Shown here one piece after another: positions 1 to 7,842 of a stretch of 64,000 nt of DNA. A program made the position numbers and the translations under genes. The stretch lies in assembly GCA_005792355.1 (NCBI GenBank), contig SXSC01000256.1, forward strand, positions 39,046-103,045. Reading direction: 5' to 3'. The notes beneath the pieces are model-generated. The model had not been told where the DNA came from. It did no database searches and saw nothing but the letters and a program-made list of their open reading frames with translations. Positions within the stretch are counted from its first letter, which is position 1, and every line of letters starts with the position of its first letter. The stretch comes from Opitutaceae bacterium. Its GTDB lineage: Bacteria > Verrucomicrobiota > Verrucomicrobiia > Opitutales > Opitutaceae.

Positions 1-762
1 GACCAGACGGTGGTGCAGCGCTACCTGCTCGCCTCGACAACGGCGCAGGCGGGACGCGCCCTCTGGCTGTCGTCGTTCCTGCTCATGGGCGTCTGGCTCC
101 TGTTCATGTCCGTGGGGGCGGTGCTCTGGGCCTATTACCAGGCGGGCAATGGAACGGTGCCGCCGGAGGTGCTGGCCAAGCCGGATCGCGTCTTCCCGTA
201 CTACATCGGCCACGGCATGCCAGCGGGCATGCCTGGCCTGATCCTCGCCGGCCTGCTGGCGGCCACCATGTCGACTCTGGCATCGGACCTCAACAGCTTG
301 AGCGCGGTGGCATACGACGACTATTATCGACGCCTTCGGCCCAAGGCGAGCGATGAGGAGCACCTGAAATTCTCGCGGCGCGTCGTGCTAGTTGCAGGTC
401 TCTTGGGGGTGGCGGTGGCGATGGCGATGACCCGCGTCCATTCGATGGCAGACGCGGCGTTCGATTTCGTCTCCCTCGTCGGTGGTGGCGTGCTCGGCAT
501 GTACCTGCTCGGCATCCTCGTGCCGCGCTGCTCGAGCCGGGCGCTGTACGTCGGGTTGGTCGTGGGCGTGGCCTTCGTGCTATGGGCCACGTTCTGCGGG
601 CGGGGCGAGACTGCGCTGCCGGCGTTGCCGCGCTTCCCGCTGCACACCCTCTGGGTCGGCCTGCTCGGCAACGTCGTGGTCTTCGCCTGTGGCTTGGCGA
701 CCAGCTTCATCTGGCCGGCGCTGGTGAAGGCGGCTCCAGCCCGCGAGGCCGTCCCGGCGTGA
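1..762 (+). CDS. Sodium:solute symporter (SSF), C-terminal part
   Basis: The reading frame is open from the first base, so the gene begins before the window; 253 residues are visible. The first residues read DQTVVQRYL, a hallmark of the SSF (SLC5-like) family in the helix that contributes to sodium and sugar binding. About five or six hydrophobic segments follow, including LWLSSFLLMGVWLLFMSVGAV near the start and a last one near residues 215-240. A short segment ATMSTLASDLNSLSAVAYDDYY, at about residues 92-113, is also typical of SSF proteins. Function by family: inner-membrane import of a sugar or related solute driven by a sodium gradient. It sits just ahead of oxidoreductase and lyase genes, which suggests uptake of a monosaccharide or sugar acid released by the locus. 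The substrate cannot be read from the sequence. Confidence 0.9.
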   Translation, partial: DQTVVQRYLLASTTAQAGRALWLSSFLLMGVWLLFMSVGAVLWAYYQAGNGTVPPEVLAKPDRVFPYYIGHGMPAGMPGLILAGLLAATMSTLASDLNSLSAVAYDDYYRRLRPKASDEEHLKFSRRVVLVAGLLGVAVAMAMTRVHSMADAAFDFVSLVGGGVLGMYLLGILVPRCSSRALYVGLVVGVAFVLWATFCGRGETALPALPRFPLHTLWVGLLGNVVVFACGLATSFIWPALVKAAPAREAVPA

Positions 763-782
763 TCTGCCAGTCTCTCTCCTCG

Positions 783-1847
783 ATGAATCGACGCGCTTTC
801 CTCCGCACGAGCAGCCTCGCCGCCCTCGCCACGGCCGCCGGCCCCCGACTCGCCGCGGCTCCCGCCGCGCCGCTCCGCGTGGTGCAGGTCGGGACTACGC
901 ATTCGCACGCGCCCGCCAAATGGACTACGATCAACCGCCTGACCGCTGACTTCGCGGTGGCCGGCATCTGGGAGCCCGATCCCGCGGAGCGCGCGAAGTC
1001 CAGGACCCGGCCCGAGTACGCGGGGGCGCGCTGGCTCGAGGAGCGCGAGCTTTTCTCGGATCGCACGATCCAGGCCGCCGTCGTCGAGACGGAGCTGCCC
1101 GACCTCCACGCCACCGGCCGCCGCTGCCTCGAGGCCGACTGGCACGTGCACCTCGACAAGCCGCCGGGACGCGATCTCGCGGGCCTGACCGAGCTTCAGC
1201 GACTCGCCGTGCAGGGCAAACGCGTGTTTCAGCACGGCTACATGTACCGGTATCACCCGGCCATTCGCTTTGCCGTCGAGCAGGCCCGCGCCGGGCTGCT
1301 CGGCAAGATCCTCGCGATCCACGGCGACATCGGCAGCGAAATGGCTGCCGATCGTCGTCCCTGGCTCGCCGAGGCCTACGGCAGCTCGATGATGCTCCTC
1401 GGCTGCCACCTTGTCGACGTGGCGGTGGCGATCCTGGGCGAGCCGCAGGCCGTGAAGGGCCATCGCCGCCGCTCGTTTCCCAAGCGCGACAACTACTACG
1501 ACAACTCGACGGCGGTGCTCGAGTACCCGGAGGCGCTCGCGATCATCCGCAGCCTCAACTTCGAGGTGGGTGGCGGCCCCCGGCGGCAGTTCGCGGTGTT
1601 CGGCGAGACCGGCTCGATCGAGGTCCGGCCGCTCGAGCCGGGACAGGTGCGGCTGACGCTCAAGCAGGCGGCCGGCGGGTTCGCCGCTGGCGCGCAGGAG
1701 GCCAAGCTGCCGGCCGTGGCGGGCCGTTACGACGAGCAGCTGCAGGATTTCGCCGCGATGGTCCGGGGTAGTCCTTCTTCCATTTCGTATTACACACCGG
1801 CGCACGACCTCGCCGTCCATCGCGCGGTCCTCGCCGCGACCGGCTGA
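783..1847 (+). CDS. Gfo/Idh/MocA family oxidoreductase, exported
   Basis: 354 residues. The ATG at 783 is chosen because it gives a twin-arginine leader (NRRAFLRTS followed by an Ala-rich hydrophobic stretch to about residue 27); a longer frame upstream overlaps the symporter gene and is unlikely. The family uses NAD(P) to oxidise or reduce sugars and inositols. The usual EKP motif appears as DKP (Lys126). The normal Gly-rich Rossmann loop is replaced by VVQVGTTHSHA at about residues 33-43, so cofactor binding may be unusual. GYMYRYHPA near residue 145 and LLGCHLVD match the family's substrate domain. It lies 20 bp after the symporter and 22 bp before a second member of the same family, so probably one operon. 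The exact sugar is unknown. Confidence 0.82.
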   Translation: MNRRAFLRTSSLAALATAAGPRLAAAPAAPLRVVQVGTTHSHAPAKWTTINRLTADFAVAGIWEPDPAERAKSRTRPEYAGARWLEERELFSDRTIQAAVVETELPDLHATGRRCLEADWHVHLDKPPGRDLAGLTELQRLAVQGKRVFQHGYMYRYHPAIRFAVEQARAGLLGKILAIHGDIGSEMAADRRPWLAEAYGSSMMLLGCHLVDVAVAILGEPQAVKGHRRRSFPKRDNYYDNSTAVLEYPEALAIIRSLNFEVGGGPRRQFAVFGETGSIEVRPLEPGQVRLTLKQAAGGFAAGAQEAKLPAVAGRYDEQLQDFAAMVRGSPSSISYYTPAHDLAVHRAVLAATG

Positions 1848-1869
1848 ACTCAACTCTTTCCCTGATCCC

Positions 1870-3339
1870 ATGAAACTTCCCCGCATGCATCGCCGTTCAT
1901 TCCTCAAGCGCGCGGGCGTCGCCTTCGGAGGCACGCTGGCCGCGGTCCTTGCGCCCTCCGTCTGGTCCGCCGTGCCGGGCGCCAATGGCGACATCCGCGT
2001 CGCTATCATCGGCCTCGGCAACAAGGGCAAGCAGCACATCGAGGTCTTCAGCCAGTTGCCGGGCGTCCGCCTCGTCGCCATCTGCGACGTCGATCCGAAA
2101 CGCCTCGCGGAGCAGGTGGAGAAGCTGAAGGGCCGGAACCTCCAGCCGATCGCCGTGACCGACGCGCGCCGCATCCTCGAACGCGACGACATCGACGCGG
2201 TGGTGGTCTCCGCTCCCAATCACTGGCACGCGTTGTTTGGCATCTGGGCCTGCCAGGCCGGGAAGGACGTCTATGTCGAGAAGCCGATTTCCCACACGAT
2301 CGCCGAGGGCGAGGCATTGCTGAAGGCGGCGAAGAAGCACCAGCGGATCATGCAGTCGGGCACGCAGTACCGGTCGGACGTTGGCCTCCGCGCGGCAGCC
2401 GCCTGGCTCGGCGAGGGCCCCATCGGCCGTCCGAAATGGGGGCACGTGGTGTGGTTCGAGCGCCGCGACACCATCGGGCGCGTGGCGCCCTACACGCCGC
2501 GGGGACTCGACTACGATCTGTACTGCGGACCGTCGGCGCTGGCGCCGCTGACCCGCACGAACCTCCACTACGACTGGCACTGGGTCTGGTCGACGGGCAA
2601 CGGAGACCTCGCGAACAGCGGCATCCACGCGTTCGATGTCTGCCGGTGGTTCGCCGGCGAGCCGGGTTTTCCGCGGCGCACCCGCACGATCGGCGGACGC
2701 TTCGCCTGGGACGACGCCGGGCAGACGCCGAACACGTCGCTAACGCTCCTCGAGTTCCCGCGGGTCCCGATGATGATTGAGATCCGCAACCTGCCGCAGC
2801 AGGCGGGTCTCCGGGCCATGGATACGCACTTGGGCATCCGCGAGGGCATTGCGCTGCATTTCGAGGGCGGCCGGTTTGTCGGCCTGCGCGGCGGCGGCGT
2901 GATCTACGACAACGACGGCAAGCGCGTCCGTGATTTCGCGGGCGACGGCGGCGCCGGGCACGCGGCCAATTTCATCAAGGCCGTCCGCAGCCGGCGGGCC
3001 GAGGAACTCCAGGCCCCGCTCGCCGAGGGCCATGCGTCCAGCTCCGCCTGCGAACTGGGCAACATCTCCTGGCGGCTCGGCCGCGCCGCCACCGTGGCCG
3101 AATGCCGCGAAGCAGTCGGAGCGCACCCGGGTGCGGCCGAGGCGCTCGCGGCCCTGGAGAAGAACGTGGTCGCCAACGACGTGTCGCTGGAGCGGCAGCC
3201 GTTCGCGCTCGGACCCTCGATCGAATACCGCGACAGCCGCATCCAGTCCGTGACCGGCGGGAAACGGGACGCGCTGGACCGGGCCCGCGCCTTGGCGCGC
3301 GGTGCGCCGCGCAAGCCTTATGAGATCCCGTATCTCTGA
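1870..3339 (+). CDS. Gfo/Idh/MocA family oxidoreductase with Tat signal
   Basis: 489 residues. A clear twin-arginine signal, HRRSFLKRAG, starts near residue 7, so the protein is predicted to fold with its nicotinamide cofactor before export. The Rossmann motif GLGNKG is at residues 48-53, and the catalytic-type motif VEKP at 136-139. The substrate domain has the SNGDLANSGIHAFDVCRW-like stretch (here STGNGDLANSGIHAFD) typical of the large Tat-exported subgroup common in Verrucomicrobiota and Planctomycetota. The protein is longer than classical members (about 350) because of a C-terminal extension, which is usual for this subgroup. It follows another Gfo gene and precedes the MBL-fold gene by 15 bp. 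Recent work links this subgroup to redox-assisted glycoside cleavage in some species; whether that applies here is inference. Confidence 0.88.
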   Translation: MKLPRMHRRSFLKRAGVAFGGTLAAVLAPSVWSAVPGANGDIRVAIIGLGNKGKQHIEVFSQLPGVRLVAICDVDPKRLAEQVEKLKGRNLQPIAVTDARRILERDDIDAVVVSAPNHWHALFGIWACQAGKDVYVEKPISHTIAEGEALLKAAKKHQRIMQSGTQYRSDVGLRAAAAWLGEGPIGRPKWGHVVWFERRDTIGRVAPYTPRGLDYDLYCGPSALAPLTRTNLHYDWHWVWSTGNGDLANSGIHAFDVCRWFAGEPGFPRRTRTIGGRFAWDDAGQTPNTSLTLLEFPRVPMMIEIRNLPQQAGLRAMDTHLGIREGIALHFEGGRFVGLRGGGVIYDNDGKRVRDFAGDGGAGHAANFIKAVRSRRAEELQAPLAEGHASSSACELGNISWRLGRAATVAECREAVGAHPGAAEALAALEKNVVANDVSLERQPFALGPSIEYRDSRIQSVTGGKRDALDRARALARGAPRKPYEIPYL

Positions 3340-3354
3340 GCCCGTGGACACGAC

Positions 3355-4170
3355 GTGGTGATGGTTTCATCACAGTGCAGTGAAGCGCGGACGGCCGTGG
3401 GCCATCGCCTAAGGCTGCTTCCCACGGGCCGGCTCAAGGTGCCGGCGCCACTGGTGTATTGGATGCGCCGATTCGCGGACTGGGTCGATCTCGAGTTCCA
3501 GTTGGGGCTGATCCAGGGGGACGGCAAGACTGTCGTCGTCAACACCGGGTTTCCGCGCGACACCGACCAGCTGGCGGCCGGCTGGCGGGAGCGGCTCGGT
3601 CCGTCCGCCGTACTGGAGCGCCGCCCGGAATGGGAACCGGCGACGGCCCTGCCGGCCGCCGGGGTCGATCCGGCGACGGTCGATTTCGTGGTCATCACGC
3701 CACTCCAGATCTACGCCACCGGCAACCTGCGGCTTTTCCCGAAGGCTCGGATCTGCGTGTCGCGCCGCGGCTGGATCGAGGACGTGATGGCGCCGTCGAC
3801 GCCACGGCACATGCCCCGCGCGCGCTGCATCTCCGACGACGATTTCCACTGGCTGCTCGGCGAGGGACGGGACCGGCTGCTCCTGCTCGATGACGTGCAT
3901 GAACTGCTGCCCGGCCTCGTGTGCCGCTGGGCGGGAGTGCACCATCGATCGTCGCTGCTCGTGGAGGTGTCGACCGCGCGGGGGCTGGCGATCCTGTCGG
4001 ATTGCGCGTTCCACTTCGCCAATGTCGAGGAGGATATCTCGCTCGGCATCGCCGAGAGCGTCCTGGAGGGCCGCGCCGTCTACGCCGACATTCGGCAAAG
4101 GGCCCGACACTTTCTTCCGCTCTGCGAGCCTCTGCTGCGGCAGCGTTACCCGGACGGTGTCGTCGCATGA
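3355..4170 (+). CDS. Metallo-beta-lactamase-fold protein with degenerate metal site
   Basis: 271 residues from the GTG at 3355; an in-frame ATG at 3361 is equally possible. The overall pattern matches the MBL fold of AHL-lactonase-like proteins: an N-terminal strand pair with VVVNTGFP (about 60-67), the strand DFVVIT (110-115), and LAILSDCA (211-218), where the conserved Asp would be. The diagnostic HxHxDH motif is not present. The sequence reads TPLQIYATGN (115-124), so every expected metal ligand there is replaced. A GVHHRSS segment (194-200) stands where a ligand His normally occurs. It is probably not a classical zinc hydrolase. Its stop overlaps the start of the next lyase gene by four bases (ATGA), so the two are translationally coupled and likely act together. 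Confidence 0.72.
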   Translation: MVMVSSQCSEARTAVGHRLRLLPTGRLKVPAPLVYWMRRFADWVDLEFQLGLIQGDGKTVVVNTGFPRDTDQLAAGWRERLGPSAVLERRPEWEPATALPAAGVDPATVDFVVITPLQIYATGNLRLFPKARICVSRRGWIEDVMAPSTPRHMPRARCISDDDFHWLLGEGRDRLLLLDDVHELLPGLVCRWAGVHHRSSLLVEVSTARGLAILSDCAFHFANVEEDISLGIAESVLEGRAVYADIRQRARHFLPLCEPLLRQRYPDGVVA

Positions 4171-5081
4171 ACCTGCCGTCCGGCATCATCCCGATTCTTC
4201 CGACGCCGTTCACCGCGGACGACCGGATCGACGTCGCCGCCTTGCGCGGCCTGGTCGACTTCGCGGTGGAGGCCGGCGCGGCCGGCGTGGGCACGCCGGC
4301 GTTCGGCAGCGAATTCTACAAGCTCGATGCCGCGGAGCGGACCGAGGTTATCGAAACCGTCCTGTCCCAGGCGGCGAACCGGCTTCCCGTGATCGTGCAG
4401 TGCAACCACACCTCGCCGCGGGTGGCCGCCCGGCTGGCGGCGGACGCGGCGAAACGGGGCGCGTCGGCGATCAACACCGCGCTGCCGCGTGCCTTCGCGG
4501 TCTCGACGCGGCAACTGGAGGATTTTGCCCGGGAGGTGTGCGACGCGGTCGCCCTGCCGGTCATTGTGCAGGACTGGAATCCGTCGGGTGAATCGGTGGA
4601 CGCGGCCTTCGCCGTCCGGCTGCATCGGCGCTGCGGGAACTTCCGGGCCTTGAAGCTCGAGGAGCCAGGCATCGGGCCGGTGATCCGCGCGATCGGGGAG
4701 GAGACCGCGGGGCACGTCGGCGTCTACTCCGGCTGGGGTGGCCTGCATCTTCTGGAACTCCAACCGGCCGGCGCTCGCGGAGCGATGCCGGGACTGGCGG
4801 TGGCCGATGTGCTGGCGCGGGTCTGGAACCTCGGCGCGGCCAGGCGCGATCCGGAGGCTTTCGCGTTGTTTGCCTCCGTTTCTCCTTACCTGCAATTCAG
4901 CCTGCAGACCTTCGAGCAGTTCCACCACGCCGAGAAACGGCTCCTGGTCGTGCGCGGTCTCCTGAAATCGGCCGCAGTCCGTTCCGTGACCATCGAGCTT
5001 GGCGAGGATGCCGGGCGCTATCTGGACTGGCTTCTCGTGCACCTTCAGCCGATGTTCAACGTCCCGCGCGCCGCCATCTGA
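4167..5081 (+). CDS. DHDPS/NAL-family aldolase or lyase
   Basis: 304 residues. The ATG at 4167 overlaps the previous stop and gives the standard start of the family (SGIIPILPTPFT, residues 5-16). A longer frame running back to 3921 lies inside the previous gene. The family are class I (beta/alpha)8 barrel lyases that form a Schiff base with pyruvate or a 2-keto acid. Lys163, in RALKLEEPG, is the expected Schiff-base lysine. The usual catalytic Tyr of the YNxP segment is not present; that strand reads IVQDWNPSG (133-141). Neighbouring enolase-type dehydratase and oxidoreductases suggest cleavage of a 2-keto-3-deoxy sugar acid. Substrate and activity are inference; the loss of Tyr makes a different chemistry or an inactive variant possible. 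Confidence 0.8.
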   Translation: MNLPSGIIPILPTPFTADDRIDVAALRGLVDFAVEAGAAGVGTPAFGSEFYKLDAAERTEVIETVLSQAANRLPVIVQCNHTSPRVAARLAADAAKRGASAINTALPRAFAVSTRQLEDFAREVCDAVALPVIVQDWNPSGESVDAAFAVRLHRRCGNFRALKLEEPGIGPVIRAIGEETAGHVGVYSGWGGLHLLELQPAGARGAMPGLAVADVLARVWNLGAARRDPEAFALFASVSPYLQFSLQTFEQFHHAEKRLLVVRGLLKSAAVRSVTIELGEDAGRYLDWLLVHLQPMFNVPRAAI

Positions 5082-5117
5082 CCACGGCTCATCTTTCCCA
5101 GAATAGTAACCCCCACC

Positions 5118-6641
5118 ATGATCAATAAAACTCTCCTTAGCCTGCTCCTCCCGGTTTTCGCCTGCGGCCTGCTGGCCGGGGCTCCGGACCGCAGCTCAAC
5201 CAAAGGCGTCCGGACGCTCCGCTCCTTCGGCGCGGTCGGAGACGGACGGACCGACGACCGTGCCGCGATCGCGGACGCGTTGAATCGCGCGCAGGGCGAG
5301 CCGGTCGACGGCGAAGGGCTTACCTACTCGGTACGCGGCAACATCGAGGTGAAGACGAACGTGGACTTCCGCCACGCCACGTTGATCCAGACGATGGGGC
5401 CGCCCGACACGCGCCGGTTCCTCCAGGAAAGCGGGCAGCTGACGGTGGCGCCGGCGGACGCACTGCTAAAGGAAAACGTCAAGGGCCTGCCCGTCATGCG
5501 TGCCGACGGCCTCGGCACCTATTCCGGCACCAAGCCGCCGACCGCGGAGGAATTCAGCCAGCTGATGTCAGGGATCGCCCTGCGCACGCTCGACATCCGC
5601 GGCAGCGAAGGAAAGCCGGTTGCGGTGCGCCTGTCGAAGATCCGGATCGACCGCGGCCGGCACCCGAACTCGGGCGGACGCACCGATGGCGCCGGCATCC
5701 AGCTCAGCTACGCGAGCCCCGTGCAGGTGCGCGACACCGTTATCACCGGAGACGGCAAGGGCACCGGCCTGATGTTGTCGAACTGCGCGAAGGTCCGGAT
5801 CGAGCGCATCCACATCCACGACATGACCTGGGCGCCGTACGACGGAGACGAGATCTTCTCGAAGATCTCGGCGAAGGAGGTCCGGGATGACTTTGGCTGG
5901 AATGTTTTCCCGATCTACGAAGTCCGCACCGCGATGAAGCGTTTCGTGCGGGTGCGCGTGCAGGAACAGCTGGTCGGCATCTTCGTCGGCCAGTGCAACG
6001 ACGTGGAGATCGTCGATTCGCGAATCGAGCGGCTGCAGACGAAGATCGGCGACCGGCTGTATCCGCTGCAGTCGGACGCGATCACGATCGGCAACACCAA
6101 GGGCGTCGTCGTCCGCAACACCGACATGGCCAAGGCCTGGGAGGGCATCGATTTCACCGGGAAGTCCGGCCAGGATTTCCTCTTCGAGAACTGCACTGTC
6201 ACGGACACGATCGGCTGGGCCTTCAAGCTCGCGCACGACAAGAAGAACGGGAAAATCATCGACTGCACCGCCATCCGCGGTGGCATTGCCGGCTTCCTCG
6301 TGGGCGCGCAGTCCGAGAACGTCGAGCTGATCCGCTGCCGGGCGATCGAGACCGCGGGCAACCGCTACTGGGATGCCTCCGACGGTCGGCGCCTGATGGC
6401 GATGTCCGGATTCCGCATTCAGGGGATCGAAGGCCTCGCGACACCGCGGAAGATCAAACTCGAGGATTGCCTGGCGATCAACCAGCTCCATGCCGGCGCG
6501 ATCGACTACGGCATCCTGTGCGAAGCGGTCGGCCCCGAGCGCGAAATCACTTTGGGCAAGTTCACGACCTCCGGGGCGAAGATCCAGGACATAAAAGTCG
6601 GGCCCCGCGAGGATCAGGTCGCCAAGGCTGCGTCCCGCTGA
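5118..6641 (+). CDS. Secreted right-handed parallel beta-helix protein (pectate-lyase-3-like start)
   Basis: 507 residues with an N-terminal signal (INKTLLSLLLPVFACGLLAG). A Cys at about residue 16 sits in a loose lipobox-like context, so a lipoprotein is possible. After the signal comes SFGAVGDGRTDDRAAI (36-51), the hallmark of the pectate_lyase_3 / tailspike-type cap before a beta-helix. Repeating strands rich in V, I, N and D follow, such as VQVRDTVITG, VRIERIHIHD, VEIVDSRIE and FLFENCTVTD. It differs from the nine-member beta-helix family further right: it lacks their GLWGPGRI and KAMHG motifs. Proteins of this fold cleave or bind polysaccharides outside the cytoplasm. Its position between a keto-acid lyase and an enolase-superfamily gene places it with sugar-acid use. 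No specific enzyme family can be assigned. Confidence 0.78.
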   Translation: MINKTLLSLLLPVFACGLLAGAPDRSSTKGVRTLRSFGAVGDGRTDDRAAIADALNRAQGEPVDGEGLTYSVRGNIEVKTNVDFRHATLIQTMGPPDTRRFLQESGQLTVAPADALLKENVKGLPVMRADGLGTYSGTKPPTAEEFSQLMSGIALRTLDIRGSEGKPVAVRLSKIRIDRGRHPNSGGRTDGAGIQLSYASPVQVRDTVITGDGKGTGLMLSNCAKVRIERIHIHDMTWAPYDGDEIFSKISAKEVRDDFGWNVFPIYEVRTAMKRFVRVRVQEQLVGIFVGQCNDVEIVDSRIERLQTKIGDRLYPLQSDAITIGNTKGVVVRNTDMAKAWEGIDFTGKSGQDFLFENCTVTDTIGWAFKLAHDKKNGKIIDCTAIRGGIAGFLVGAQSENVELIRCRAIETAGNRYWDASDGRRLMAMSGFRIQGIEGLATPRKIKLEDCLAINQLHAGAIDYGILCEAVGPEREITLGKFTTSGAKIQDIKVGPREDQVAKAASR

Positions 6642-6688
6642 ACGGCCATGGGCGCGCGGTGTACTGAAGCGACGCATCGGCGCCGGCC

Positions 6689-7741
6689 ATGAGGATCACA
6701 AGAATCGAGGGTTTCTACCGCGACAACGAGAACGCGAGGAAGGCCTGGCAGCGGAAGTTCTGGCAGTTCGGAGTCGAGGTCCACACCGACGCGGGCCTTA
6801 CCGGGCTCGGAGTGGGCGGGGCCGGCATGGCGGGCCTCGAGGTGGTGCGCCACGCGCTGGCCCCGGCGCTGGTCGGACGGGATTCGTGCGAGGTGGAGGC
6901 GCGCTGGGACGAGATGTATCGCGCGACGCTGCCCTTCGGACGCCGCGGGGTCGCGCTGATGGCGATGAGCGCGATCGATCTCGCGCTGTGGGACCTGGTC
7001 GGAAAGGTGCGCGGCCAGCCGGTCTGGCGCTGTCTGAACGACCGCGCGCCGGCCCGTATCCGGAGTTATGCGACCACGCCGCACGTGGAGGCCTGCCGGG
7101 ACCTCGGTTTCCAGGCGTTCAAGCTGCCCGTGAGCGAGGGGCCGGCGGACGGCGAGGCGGGACTGGAGCGGCTGGAGCGAAAGGTGGCCGCGGCCCGTGC
7201 GTCAGCCGGGGCGGATGTCCCGTTGATGATCGATTGCTGGATGGGATGGGACCTCGGCCATGCCAGCCGGGCGATCGAGCGGCTGGCGCCGTATCGTCTC
7301 GCATGGATCGAGGAACCCCTGCCGCCCGACGACCTGGCGGAATACCGCGAACTCGGTGCACGGGCGCGCGCCGCCGGCACGCGACTCGCGGCCGGTGAAC
7401 ACGAGTACGGCTGGGCCGGCTTCCGTGACTTGCTCGAATCCGACGCCGTGGCGGTCTTGCAGCCGGACGTCACGTGGTGCGGCGGACTCACGCCGGCGCT
7501 CAAGGTCTGGCGTGCCGCCGAGGCCGGAGGCAAGGTCATGGCGCCACACCGCGGGGGTGAGGTTTGGGGCCTGCACCTTAACTTCGCCTTCGGCGGACAA
7601 TGGGCCGAATGCGTCTGCCTGGACGGCCACTCGGAGGACGACCCGCTGGTCGAGGGTGCGCCGGTCTGCTGCGACGGTTTCTTCGCGCCGCCCGAGGCGC
7701 CGGGCTTCGGCGTCCGCTGGCGCAAGGGCGTCTGGGGCTGA
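6689..7741 (+). CDS. Enolase-superfamily sugar-acid dehydratase, L-rhamnonate dehydratase-like
   Basis: 350 residues. Metal-binding acids of the mandelate racemase / muconate lactonising enzyme fold are visible as Asp182 (MIDCWMGWD), Glu208 (WIEEPLPPDD) and Glu237 (AAGEHEYG). His287 (MAPHRGG) is the probable general base and Lys145 lies on the second barrel strand. The stretches DCWM, GEHE and QPDVTWCGGLT are close to those of L-rhamnonate dehydratase (RhmD). That enzyme converts L-rhamnonate to 2-keto-3-deoxy-L-rhamnonate in the cytoplasm. No signal peptide is seen, in keeping with a cytosolic step. With a keto-acid lyase encoded just upstream, dehydration then cleavage is a sensible order. 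L-fuconate, or another 6-deoxy acid such as L-lyxonate, remains possible. It is the last plus-strand gene of this group and converges with the next gene. Confidence 0.83.
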   Translation: MRITRIEGFYRDNENARKAWQRKFWQFGVEVHTDAGLTGLGVGGAGMAGLEVVRHALAPALVGRDSCEVEARWDEMYRATLPFGRRGVALMAMSAIDLALWDLVGKVRGQPVWRCLNDRAPARIRSYATTPHVEACRDLGFQAFKLPVSEGPADGEAGLERLERKVAAARASAGADVPLMIDCWMGWDLGHASRAIERLAPYRLAWIEEPLPPDDLAEYRELGARARAAGTRLAAGEHEYGWAGFRDLLESDAVAVLQPDVTWCGGLTPALKVWRAAEAGGKVMAPHRGGEVWGLHLNFAFGGQWAECVCLDGHSEDDPLVEGAPVCCDGFFAPPEAPGFGVRWRKGVWG

Positions 7742-7842
7742 ACGGGCGTCCTTCTGGATTCGGCGAGGACACCGCGTGTCGTAGACGCTCGCACCGCGGC
7801 GGACCTTTTCGATCAACGGAGAGGCCGAGTGCACGGAAGGGA

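Noticed and set aside
324..2219. Open frame of 631 codons on the minus strand
   Set aside because: Covers the opposite strand of the symporter and two Gfo/Idh/MocA genes, which all have clear family motifs; it has none.
7742..7842. Terminator between the convergent dehydratase and hydrolase genes
   Set aside because: Only a 5-bp GACAC/GTGTC stem was found and no T run, too weak to annotate.
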